Shown: piece by piece, positions 36,104 to 42,648 of the stretch
Numbering within the stretch: the stretch's first letter is position 1
How the letters are laid out: the number at the start of each line of letters is the position of its first letter
Assembly: GCF_018070345.1 (NCBI RefSeq)
Contig: NZ_JAGPXX010000008.1
Location: forward strand, 62,001 to 126,000
From: Streptomyces sp. F63
GTDB lineage: Bacteria > Actinomycetota > Actinomycetes > Streptomycetales > Streptomycetaceae
DNA length: 64,000 bases
Direction: 5' to 3'
Position numbers and translations under genes: made by a program
The notes under the pieces: model-generated
The model's input: the letters and a program-made list of their open reading frames with translations, nothing else
What the model was told of the DNA's origin: nothing
Database searches by the model: none

Positions 36104-36249
36104 CGCTGCGCCTCCCCGTGGAGAGCGGCCAGGCGCGCGGCAGCCTCCCGCTGGGCGGCGGCCGCGGCCTCGGCGGCGGCCAGGTCGGCGGCCGCCTGCT
36201 GCCGGGCGGCCTCCAACTCGGCGACGGCCTGGTCCTGGGGTCCGTTCAT
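36100..36249 (-). CDS. Very small Ala-rich helical protein (49 aa)
   Basis: ATG 36249 starts a 49-codon frame, MNGPQDQAVAELEAARQQAA continuing as Ala/Glu/Gln-rich helix and ending LAALHGEAQR. Its start overlaps the preceding DUF6284 stop (ATGA) and its TGA overlaps the next ATG (ATGA). Such double overlap, with no gap otherwise filled, strongly supports a real translated gene. It probably forms a coiled coil. Function unknown. Confidence 0.68.
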   Translation of the reverse strand: MNGPQDQAVAELEAARQQAAADLAAAEAAAAAQREAAARLAALHGEAQR

Positions 36250-36518
36250 GCCGCACCCCCAGCGGCGCCGGCCGCGCGGTTGGTCAGGGCCCGGCGCGCG
36301 GCAAGCACCCGCCGTCGCGCCCGGCGCAGGCGCCGGGCGTCCAACTCGGTCGGGATGCGGTTCAGGAAGGTGATCTGTGCGTCCAGCAGGTCAACCTCCG
36401 CCAGGATCAGCGGGAGCTCCTGCTCGATCGCGTCCAGCTCCGGTCCGGTCGGCTCACGCTCGACCAGCCCGGAAGGGGCGGCGGTAACAACCGCCTGACA
36501 TGCACCGATGTGCTTCAT
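36246..36518 (-). CDS. DUF6284-like protein, first gene of the transfer operon
   Basis: The 90-aa protein starts MKHIGACQAVVTA and contains ELDAIEQELPLILAEVDLLDAQI and TELDARRLRRARRRVLAARRAL, which I recognise as DUF6284, common in Streptomyces integrative elements. It is helical with a basic C-terminal half. ATG 36518 has AGGGAGA nine bases before it. It leads the run of at least eleven genes to traB; its transcript would come from the promoter near 36950, passing the tRNA-like element and two hairpins. Confidence 0.82.
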   Translation of the reverse strand: MKHIGACQAVVTAAPSGLVEREPTGPELDAIEQELPLILAEVDLLDAQITFLNRIPTELDARRLRRARRRVLAARRALTNRAAGAAGGAA

Positions 36519-36559
36519 GGGTCGTGATCTCCCTAGCAGGTGGAAACGGCCCGAACAGC

Positions 36560-36590
36560 GGCTCCCGGGAGGCACCCCGGGAGCCGCGCG
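36560..36590. terminator. Strong hairpin in tra-operon leader (proximal)
   Basis: GCGGCTCCCGGG and its complement CCCGGGAGCCGC form a 12-bp stem with a tetraloop-sized centre. On the minus strand it is about 45 nt upstream of the DUF6284 start and would stall or terminate leader transcripts unless antiterminated. Confidence 0.65.
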
Positions 36591-36606
36591 CCGTTGAGAG
36601 TGAAAG

Positions 36607-36631
36607 AGCCGCACCCGACGGGTGCGGCTCG
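36607..36631. terminator. Strong hairpin in tra-operon leader (distal)
   Basis: GAGCCGCACCC and GGGTGCGGCTC form an 11-bp perfect stem with a three-base loop. On the minus strand it is followed by a T-rich TCTTTCACTCTC run, the form of an intrinsic terminator directly after the tRNA-like element. Confidence 0.75.
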
Positions 36632-36651
36632 GCCGCAGCATGGGCGGCCGG

Positions 36652-36700
36652 TGCCCCGGGCCGGATTCGATCCGGCGCCCTCACGGCTGACTGCCGGGGC
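36652..36700 (-). ncRNA. tRNA-like acceptor/T-arm minihelix
   Basis: On the minus strand GCCCCGG (36700-36694) and CCGGGGC (36659-36653) form a perfect 7-bp acceptor-like stem. Inside, GCCGG and CCGGC close a 7-nt loop ATCGAAT, one base from the tRNA TTCGAAT loop, followed by an A discriminator and CC. Only 17 nt replace the D and anticodon arms, so it is not a working tRNA. It could be a tRNA mimic, a processing signal or a relic. Confidence 0.4.
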
Positions 36701-36806
36701 GGTGGCCTCCCCACTGCGGCCTCAAAGGACGCTGCGGAAAGACCGAGTGCGGGGACGCTCATGGTCCCCTCGCGGGCCGCCTTATCGGAGGAGGCGGCAA
36801 CCTCGT

Positions 36807-36830
36807 CACGCTGTTGAGTTCTCAAGGAAC
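36807..36830 (-). promoter_or_regulatory. rRNA-leader-like motif in the tra-operon leader
   Basis: The minus strand carries TTCCTTGAGAACTCAACAG followed by CGTG, close to a conserved segment I recall from Streptomyces pre-rRNA leaders, where such elements contribute to antitermination and processing. It lies between the probable promoter (-10 at 36951-36946) and the tRNA-like/terminator block, just where an antiterminator would be needed. Confidence 0.55.
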
Positions 36831-36945
36831 GGCCGCTTCCTTCCGACCCGTTTCACGGGGCCGTCCGGGCGTCGTTGCAGGCCAAGCAGCCGCAATGAAC
36901 GCCACCCCGATTGCTTAGGGGGGCTTGCGTCTTTGCTTGATAGGT

Positions 36946-36974
36946 ACCGTAGGCAAACCCCGAGCCGGGCGCAA
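36946..36974 (-). promoter_or_regulatory. Minus-strand promoter of the transfer operon
   Basis: Reading the minus strand, TTGCGC (36974-36969) and TACGGT (36951-36946) are separated by 17 bp. It drives transcription toward the leader elements and the DUF6284 gene. An inverted repeat (GGGGCTTGCG at about 36919 and CGCAAGCCCC at about 36970) brackets it, a likely operator. Confidence 0.62.
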
Positions 36975-36981
36975 GCCCCTC

Positions 36982-37011
36982 TTGCGATAGAGTTGATAGC
37001 CCCCCTAGGCG
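36982..37011 (+). promoter_or_regulatory. Plus-strand promoter of the HTH/PP2C genes
   Basis: TTGCGA (36982-36987) and TAGGCG (37006-37011) are 18 bp apart, 15 nt before the GTG start of the HTH gene. TTGATAG occurs here (36993) and as TTGATAGG at 36937, so both divergent promoters share a repeated element that the HTH protein could bind. Confidence 0.55.
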
Positions 37012-37025
37012 AGGATGAGAGAACA

Positions 37026-37871
37026 GTGGAAGACGAGATGAAGCGGATCTCCGAGATCGCGGTCCCGGTCGACCGGGCCCGAGCGGCAATCGACCTGATG
37101 GCGACCTATCAGGGGCGAGTTACGGAGCTGTCCCGCATCCGACGCGAGGCGATCGAGGAAGCGCAGGCGTCCGGGATGACCCAAACCGAGATCGCCGCGA
37201 AGTTGGGCGTCAGCCGCGGGCGGGTCGGGCAACTGGCTTCGGCCGGCCCGCCCCCGGAGCGAGCGTTCTTCGGGACCGACCTGGTCACGGTGTCGCTTGG
37301 CGGCAAGCCGGAGGCGGGGAAGGGGCCCGACGAAAACCCCAGTGCGGTCGTGGTCCGGGAGGACCTCGACAACTTCGAGCACCTGCGCAAGTTGCTGGGC
37401 GGCATGAAACTCGAAGCTCAGTACGAAGTCATCCCGCCGAACGGCATCGTCAACCTGAACCGTGAGAACCACGTGGTGATCTGCGGCCCCCGGCTGTCAC
37501 CCATCGTGGCCCAGGTGCTTGAAGGGGACCACAGCCTTCAGTTTGCGAAGGACCGAGCTTGGCACCTGGTGGACCGAAAGGCCGGCCAGGTCTACCGATC
37601 CCCGATGGACGAAGACAGCGAGCCCGGAGACTTCGGTTACCTGGGAAGGCTGCCGCGTCTGGACGGCCGGGGCACGTTCCTCTACATCGCCGGTATCCAC
37701 GCCATCGGCGCCAATGGGGTGGTGCACTACCTGGAGCATCACCTGGCTGAGCTCTACCGGGAAGTTCGGACGAAGCGCTTCTCAACGCTGATTTCCTGCC
37801 GCTACAACCCGGACACTCTCGAAGTTCTGGAAAGCCGCAGGGTCACCCCGCTGTACCGACACGAAAGCTGA
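37026..37871 (+). CDS. Sigma-region-4-like HTH protein with unknown C-terminal domain
   Basis: A 281-aa protein. Residues 15-75 carry a helix-turn-helix (QASGMTQTEIAAKLGVSRGRVGQLASAG) resembling sigma region 4. After a short linker, residues about 115-281 form a compact domain I cannot name, with NHVVICGPRLSPIVAQVLEG, FAKDRAWHLVDRKAGQVYRSP, YLGRLPRLDGRGTFLYIAGIH and YLEHHLAELYREVRTKRFSTL as strong blocks; ICGPRLSP suggests a Rossmann-like nucleotide pocket. Start GTG 37026 has GAGGATGAGAGA. The PP2C gene begins two bases after its stop. Base composition is less GC-rich than neighbours. Confidence 0.82.
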   Translation: MEDEMKRISEIAVPVDRARAAIDLMATYQGRVTELSRIRREAIEEAQASGMTQTEIAAKLGVSRGRVGQLASAGPPPERAFFGTDLVTVSLGGKPEAGKGPDENPSAVVVREDLDNFEHLRKLLGGMKLEAQYEVIPPNGIVNLNRENHVVICGPRLSPIVAQVLEGDHSLQFAKDRAWHLVDRKAGQVYRSPMDEDSEPGDFGYLGRLPRLDGRGTFLYIAGIHAIGANGVVHYLEHHLAELYREVRTKRFSTLISCRYNPDTLEVLESRRVTPLYRHES

Positions 37872-37873
37872 TC

Positions 37874-38680
37874 ATGCGCGTCTGTCTGGATACACAACCC
37901 GGGGGGAGCGGCCCCAACGAAGACTGGGTGGCCGGTACACCGAGTCTCGCCGTAGTGCTCGACGGTGTCAGCACGGCAGGCTTGTCGACAGGCTGTGCTC
38001 ACGGTGTCCCGTGGTACGTCGCTCACCTGGGGGGCTACCTCACGGCCGCGTTGGCGGACCCGAGTCGGCCGCTCTCGGACGCCTTGTCCGAAGCGATCGA
38101 CCGAGTGACCGCCAAACACCCGATGTGCGACTTGAGCAACCCAGGAACGCCGTCAGCGACGGTGGCGATCCTTCGGCAAGGCGCCACCACCCTTGACCAC
38201 CTCGTATTGGCAGACTCTCCAATCGTTTTGGACAGCTACGGCGACTACGCGGTCATCACTGACCTTCGCGTGGACGACGTTCTCCCGGAGCTCCAAGCCG
38301 AGGTTGCCAGCCACGAGACGCATACGCCGGGGCACCGAGAAGCGCTGCAACGCCTTGTACGCGCACAGAGGGAGGTGCGGAACACGGCAGAGGGCTATTG
38401 GGTGGCAGCGAGCACCCCCGAGGCAGCACAGCACGCGGTCACCGGGGCAACTCCGATCGAGGGAACGCGGGCCGCCGCCGTCATGTCGGATGGTGTCTCG
38501 CGGCTGGTGACGGAGTACCGCATGGCTGATTGGGCCGACGTCTTCGCCGCTCTCCGTACGGAGGGACCACACGGCCTGATCGCGACGGTACGCAAGACCG
38601 AAGCGACCGACCCGACAGGTCGGCGGTGGCCTCGGTACAAGTCAGGGGATGACGCCACGGTTGCCTTCTGCCAGTGGTGA
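37874..38680 (+). CDS. PP2C-type metal-dependent phosphatase
   Basis: This 268-aa protein keeps PP2C metal-ligand motifs: GPNEDWVAG at residues about 14-22, VVLDGVS near 30, SATVAILRQG, VMSDGVSRLV near 200, and a terminal GDDATVAFCQW. The receptor part is minimal; no kinase, GAF or membrane domain is attached. It would remove phosphate from Ser/Thr proteins or small molecules. It is translationally coupled to the HTH gene, and both are element cargo or control genes next to attR. Confidence 0.85.
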   Translation: MRVCLDTQPGGSGPNEDWVAGTPSLAVVLDGVSTAGLSTGCAHGVPWYVAHLGGYLTAALADPSRPLSDALSEAIDRVTAKHPMCDLSNPGTPSATVAILRQGATTLDHLVLADSPIVLDSYGDYAVITDLRVDDVLPELQAEVASHETHTPGHREALQRLVRAQREVRNTAEGYWVAASTPEAAQHAVTGATPIEGTRAAAVMSDGVSRLVTEYRMADWADVFAALRTEGPHGLIATVRKTEATDPTGRRWPRYKSGDDATVAFCQW

Positions 38681-38688
38681 CGTAGGCG

Positions 38689-38709
38689 GGGCCGTCTGTG
38701 GGCCGTCGG
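38689..38709 (+). repeat. 21-bp direct repeat, right copy (candidate integrase arm site)
   Basis: Identical to 25912-25932. It lies nine bases after the PP2C stop and 106 bp before the attR core. A tandem AACGACCACTGACGACCGCC segment follows it, possibly further protein-binding sites of the attP arm. Confidence 0.7.
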
Positions 38710-38812
38710 AGGGCGGCCCAGGGTGACCAACAACGACCACTGACGACCGCCCCCCCCGCTGGTCAGGACGACCTGTCGGGAAAGGCCGCGAGGCAGCAGA
38801 CACGGCATATCA

Positions 38813-38829
38813 GTTCTTCGACATCTAGA
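38813..38829 (+). other. attR: right attachment junction, duplicated glnA 3' end
   Basis: CTTCGACAT at 38816-38824 followed by C-TAG repeats the last glnA codons (Phe-Asp-Ile-stop) out of context, 12,952 bp from attL. This is the footprint of site-specific integration into glnA; sequence to its right is the original downstream chromosome. Confidence 0.75.
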
Positions 38830-38858
38830 ACGACCGGCCTCACCGGCTTCGGGTTCCG

Positions 38859-38894
38859 GGACCGCCGTCCGCGCTCTCCGCGCGGGCGGCGGTC
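38859..38894 (+). terminator. Displaced original glnA terminator
   Basis: GGACCGCCGTCCGCGC pairs with GCGCGGGCGGCGGTCC across a 5-nt TCTCC loop, with one G-T/G-C adjustment. It follows the attR copy of the glnA stop by 31 nt, a normal terminator distance, and no other gene ends nearby. Confidence 0.72.
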
Positions 38895-39303
38895 CTCGTG
38901 TTGGTCCGGTGGCGCGGTGCCCTCGCGCGCGCCGTCACGGTCGTGGGCAAAACCTGAACTGAGAGTGACGTCGCTCACAGTGCCTCCGCGGGCGGGCGGC
39001 TCCGGAGGGCGGCGAGGGTCTACCAGATGCGGCGGATGGCGGCGGCCGGCCGCCGGAAGGGCCCTGGTGGAGTCGGTGACACCGTGTGATGGGGGCCGTC
39101 GGCGGGGCATTCCGGTTGCCGCCGCGGAACTACCGGTCGGTCACTTGGGGTGGTTTTTTTTCGGAGTGGGCGTCAACGTTCGGCCGTGCGGCTCGATTAG
39201 CTGGTCACTGAGAGCGAACACCTCTCCGGCACGGGTCCGGCCCGACCACGACGACGGACACGGGACCGCGGTGCCGGCCGCCCCTCCGAAAGCGAAGCAA
39301 GCC
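38895..39303. other. Gene-free interval upstream of the sigma cassette
   Basis: About 400 nt with no convincing gene. It includes an unusual T8 run at about 39154-39161 and AT-richer patches (gtgacgtcgctcacag). Promoter elements of the sigma cassette probably lie here, but no clear pair can be fixed. Confidence 0.35.
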
Positions 39304-39525
39304 GTGAACGAAGTGCTCCTCCATGGACTGGTGCTGGCCACCGCCATGCGCGTGTTCACCCCTGACGCCGCACGTCTCGTACGCCGGGCCCTCGCCGCCG
39401 GCGTACGGGTCGGAACCGCCTCCCTGCCCGACCGCCGGCCCCCGCTGCCCGCCGCCCCGGTGCCCGCCCCCGCCGGAGCCGTCAGCCCCTTTCCGGTTCC
39501 GGAGCAGGGAGAGCAGCGCGCATGA
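39304..39525 (+). CDS. Small helical protein upstream of sigma factor (73 aa)
   Basis: VNEVLLHGLVLATAMRVFTPDAARLVRRALAAGVRVG begins a 73-aa protein with a helical first half and a Pro-rich tail ending EQGEQRA. Its TGA overlaps the sigma-factor ATG (ATGA), implying translational coupling. The ribosome site (GAAAGCGAAG) is weak and an upstream start is possible. It may be a small regulator of the adjacent sigma-like protein. Confidence 0.6.
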   Translation: MNEVLLHGLVLATAMRVFTPDAARLVRRALAAGVRVGTASLPDRRPPLPAAPVPAPAGAVSPFPVPEQGEQRA

Positions 39526-40097
39526 GTGACGACACGCCTCCATCACACTCCGGCCGCGCCCTGCGGGCCCCGTCCGTGCAACTGCCCCGCGCCTTCTGGG
39601 CGCTGCACCGCCAGTACTACCGGCCCTACCAGCGCTACGCCGAGCTCCAGCTGGGCGACCCCGGCGCGGCCACCCGGCTGGTCCACCAGGTGTTCATGGA
39701 CCTCGCCACCCACTGGGACCAGCTGATGGAGGAGCCCAACCCGGCCGCCTGCGCCTGGTCCCACGTCAAGCAGTGCATCACCGCCGAACTGCGGGGCCGG
39801 GAGCCGGCCATGGCGGAGACGGCGGTCTTCAACAGCGTCGCCCGGGTGGCGCTGGAGTCGGTGCGCGAGCAGTTCGCCGCCATGGAGAGCAAGCTCGGTC
39901 TGTATCCGGCGATCTCCCGGCTGCCCGACCGGCTGTTCGACGTCATCGTCCTCCGGCACGTCCTCGGCTACCCCTCCGGCCGGACCGCCCACATCATGGG
40001 CATCACCGAGGCGACGGTGCGCTCCCATCTGGGTGCCGCCCGCCGGAAGCTCGAACGGGACCTCGGACTCACGCCCACCGGCCAGGAACACCGATGA
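39522..40097 (+). CDS. ECF-like RNA polymerase sigma factor
   Basis: In this 191-aa protein, residues about 25-85 resemble a divergent sigma region 2 (ALHRQYYRPYQRYAELQLGDPGAATRLVHQVFMDLATHW). Residues about 130-180 form region 4 (LYPAISRLPDRLFDVIVLRHVLGYPSGRTAHIMGITEATVRSHLGAARRKL). No anti-sigma factor with a membrane helix or zinc motif is adjacent. The next gene begins near its stop and the small gene before overlaps its start, making a three-gene cassette. Confidence 0.82.
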   Translation: MSDDTPPSHSGRALRAPSVQLPRAFWALHRQYYRPYQRYAELQLGDPGAATRLVHQVFMDLATHWDQLMEEPNPAACAWSHVKQCITAELRGREPAMAETAVFNSVARVALESVREQFAAMESKLGLYPAISRLPDRLFDVIVLRHVLGYPSGRTAHIMGITEATVRSHLGAARRKLERDLGLTPTGQEHR

Positions 40098-40114
40098 AGG
40101 AGACAGGAACCCCC

Positions 40115-40963
40115 ATGCAGCCGCCCCGCACCCTCGGCGAGCTCCTGGCCGACGCCGAAGTCCTCCGGCACGGCTACGAGGAGGAGGAGATCGCCGCCTC
40201 CCGCCGCCGCATCGAGCGCGACATCGCCGAGCTCCACCGCCGCGGCGATTCCCGCGGCCGGCCTGCGGCGCCGGCCGTCCACGGCGGACGCGCCACTCGG
40301 CACGGGGCTCAGCGGGCAGCCCCTCCGTGGGCCTCCTCCCGCCACGGGCGGGCCGCCGGCGATCTGCGCCATCTCTCGGCCTACGTCCTCCACACCGCCC
40401 ATGCCGCCCGGCACATCGGCCGGCTGGCCACCTCCCACCAGCTGGAGCCGGAAGGCGCCCTGATCTTCGCCTGTCTCCTCCACCTCTCGGACCGCGAGGA
40501 AGTGGCGGAGTTCCTCTGGCAGTTCTCCGCGGGCGCCGGCAAGACCGTCTCGGCCCTGTGCCTGCATCTGCTCCACCTCCAGCGGGGCGAGCTCCGCGAC
40601 GCCCGGCACTGGGCCCGCCAGGCGTCCGCTCTGGAGAACCACGCACAGCCGGCCGACGGCGACCCGCGGCCGGACGAGGCCCCCGAGATCCCCGCCTCCC
40701 TCATGCTGCTGCGCACCCGGCTGGGCCTGGCCGAGCTCGACCGTGATGTCCCCGGCGGCGGTGCCTCCGGGGTCCACGGCCCCGGCCCCCAGGGCGGACC
40801 GGGAAGGTCGGGAGGGAAGCCGGCCGGGCCGGCCCGGCTGTCCCGTTCCCTCACGGCCGCGGTGCAGCGTCTCGTGGCCAGGACGAACCCGTACGAGGGT
40901 TCTCTGCCCTGGCCGGACCGGGATCTCGCCCTCCGGCTGGAGCACTGTGGCGTCGCCCCGTAG
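40115..40963 (+). CDS. Unidentified helical protein of the sigma cassette
   Basis: This 282-aa soluble protein starts MQPPRTLGELLADAEVL, has charged helices (GYEEEEIAASRRRIERDIAEL) and a hydrophobic helical middle (EPEGALIFACLLHLSDREEVAEFLWQFSAGAGKTVSALCLHLLHLQRGE) with a TPR-like character. I do not recognise a family. ATG 40115 follows AAGGAGA; ATG 40094, overlapping the sigma stop, is possible. It may act on the sigma factor's activity. A strong terminator follows. Confidence 0.72.
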   Translation: MQPPRTLGELLADAEVLRHGYEEEEIAASRRRIERDIAELHRRGDSRGRPAAPAVHGGRATRHGAQRAAPPWASSRHGRAAGDLRHLSAYVLHTAHAARHIGRLATSHQLEPEGALIFACLLHLSDREEVAEFLWQFSAGAGKTVSALCLHLLHLQRGELRDARHWARQASALENHAQPADGDPRPDEAPEIPASLMLLRTRLGLAELDRDVPGGGASGVHGPGPQGGPGRSGGKPAGPARLSRSLTAAVQRLVARTNPYEGSLPWPDRDLALRLEHCGVAP

Positions 40964-41002
40964 CGGGACCGCGCCCGCCCCGGGGGAGCCGGGAGAGGCC
41001 AC

Positions 41003-41037
41003 GGGGCCGCCACCCCGGGGGCGGGGGTGGCGGCCCC
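41003..41037. terminator. Terminator after sigma cassette
   Basis: GGGGCCGCCACCCC and GGGGTGGCGGCCCC are fully complementary over a 7-nt G/C loop, between convergent transcription units, 40 nt past the 40963 stop. Confidence 0.75.
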
Positions 41038-41199
41038 TGGGACCCCCGGAGACGGTGGGGGCCCCGGCCCGTACCTCGGGGCTCCGGCCCGCGGGTTCGT
41101 CGGCACCCGCGGGCACCGGCGCCCGAGGACGTCGGTGCGGTCCCGGGGGCGGGCGGACGCCGGCGCGCGGGCGCCGGTCCGCTCACCCCCGCCGCCCGG

Positions 41200-42558
41200 T
41201 CAGCGGAAGAGCCGCAGCGGGACGGCGCGCCCCATGGCGGTGAGTCCCGCGTCGTTGGGGTGGAGGTGGTCGCCGCTGTCGTAGGCCGGGAGCAGGCGCT
41301 CCGGGTCCTGCGGGTCGCGGACGGCCCGGTCGAAGTCGATGACGCCGTCGTACGCGCCGCTGGTGCGGATCCAGTGGTTGAGCCGCTGCCGGGCGGCCTC
41401 GTTCTCCTCGCTGTAGAAGCCGAGCGTGTCGTTCTTGAACGGGGTGACGGTGCCGCCGTAGATCTTCAGTCCGCGCTCGTGGGCGCGGGCGATGAGCTGG
41501 CGGTGGCCGTTGATCAGGTCCTCCGCCGTGACCCGTTCGGACTCGGGGGCGATGGTCCCGGGGTGCCCGAGGTCGTTGACGCCGAGCAGCACCATCGCGT
41601 AGCGCGCGCCGGGCTGGGCGAGCACGTCGCGGTCGAAGCGGGCCAGTCCGCTCTCGCCGAAGTAGGCCGCGTACGCCTCCGCCGGGTGTCCCTCCGGCGG
41701 GTTGGGGTCGTGGAGGAGCCGGTTGCCGCTGATGCCCTTGTTGACGACGCCGGTGCCGCGCAGGGCCGGGTGCTCCTGGAGGCGCCGGGCGAGGACGTCG
41801 GACCAGCGGTTGTTGGCGTCGTCGCTCGTGCCCGCGGTGATGGAGTCACCGAGGGCCACGGCGGTGGCGGGCCGGTGGGCGGCCACGCTGACGCCGGTGA
41901 GGAAGTACCAGCGGTCGTGGGGCGCGGCGGCCGCGAGGTGCGTGCGGCCGGTGACGTTGCCGTCGGCGACGTAGTTCGTCTGGTGGGCGAAGGCGGTCAC
42001 GGTGGAGCCGGGGGTGCGGCGCGGAAGGTGGATGCTGACGACGAGGTCGGTGCCGGCCGGGACCCGCAGCGTCACCGGGTCGCTCAGCAGCGGGGCGCCG
42101 GGCGGGACGGTGACGGAGCGCCTGCCGCCGAAGGTGAGCCTCCGGTCGGTGGCGGGGTCGATGGACGATCCCGGCTCCCCGCCGGCCCGGCGGGCGACGC
42201 GTGCCTCGCCGATGCGCAGCCGTTCGGTGCCGAACTCGTTGGAGAAGCGGACGCGCAGGGTCTCGCCCGCCCGGCTGACCCGGACGATCTGACGGAGGGT
42301 CTGGTCCTCGAAGACGGTGTCGTCCGAGGCCGGGACGGTCGTGGGAGCCGCGCCCCAGGTGCCGGTCCAGGCGGGACCGGTGCGGGCCGGGCCGCTGCCG
42401 GCGCCGAGCGGCCCCGGGGTGGTGGCGGGGGCGGCGGGCGCCGAGACCGCCAGCAGGATGCCGGTGAGCAGAGCCACGGCGCCGGCTCGTACCCGGCTCC
42501 AGGGTCCGGGGCGGCGGCCACCCCGGGGCCCGGTGGTCCGGGTGCTGGTGTCGTTCAT
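41200..42558 (-). CDS. Secreted SGNH/GDSL hydrolase
   Basis: A 452-aa exported esterase/lipase-like enzyme. An Arg-rich n-region and hydrophobic core (AGAVALLTGILLAVSAPAAPATT) form a signal peptide to about residue 46. A beta-rich N-terminal domain (about 60-215) precedes the SGNH domain with GDSITAG near 230, the block III LGVNDLG and the catalytic YDSGDHLHPNDAGL near 435. This two-domain layout occurs in Streptomyces secreted GDSL enzymes. ATG 42558 has GGAGAGAC upstream. The deacetylase gene lies upstream on the same strand. Confidence 0.88.
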   Translation of the reverse strand: MNDTSTRTTGPRGGRRPGPWSRVRAGAVALLTGILLAVSAPAAPATTPGPLGAGSGPARTGPAWTGTWGAAPTTVPASDDTVFEDQTLRQIVRVSRAGETLRVRFSNEFGTERLRIGEARVARRAGGEPGSSIDPATDRRLTFGGRRSVTVPPGAPLLSDPVTLRVPAGTDLVVSIHLPRRTPGSTVTAFAHQTNYVADGNVTGRTHLAAAAPHDRWYFLTGVSVAAHRPATAVALGDSITAGTSDDANNRWSDVLARRLQEHPALRGTGVVNKGISGNRLLHDPNPPEGHPAEAYAAYFGESGLARFDRDVLAQPGARYAMVLLGVNDLGHPGTIAPESERVTAEDLINGHRQLIARAHERGLKIYGGTVTPFKNDTLGFYSEENEAARQRLNHWIRTSGAYDGVIDFDRAVRDPQDPERLLPAYDSGDHLHPNDAGLTAMGRAVPLRLFR

Positions 42559-42648
42559 GTCTCTCCAGGGATCGAGCGCGGAACACGGAGCGCGGTGGGC
42601 GGACGGCCCGCCGGTCCGCGGGTGGGCGGACGGCGGTCGGATCAGCGG

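Noticed and set aside
36649..36730. Complete canonical tRNA gene in the element
   Set aside because: The T-arm is tRNA-like, but no 5' strand at normal distance pairs with the acceptor end, no anticodon loop with U33 is found, and CCA is not encoded.
36454..36825. 123-aa minus-strand ORF across the tra leader
   Set aside because: It spans a tRNA-like element and two terminator hairpins and overlaps the DUF6284 gene out of frame; a short leader peptide from the ATG near 36760 cannot be excluded.
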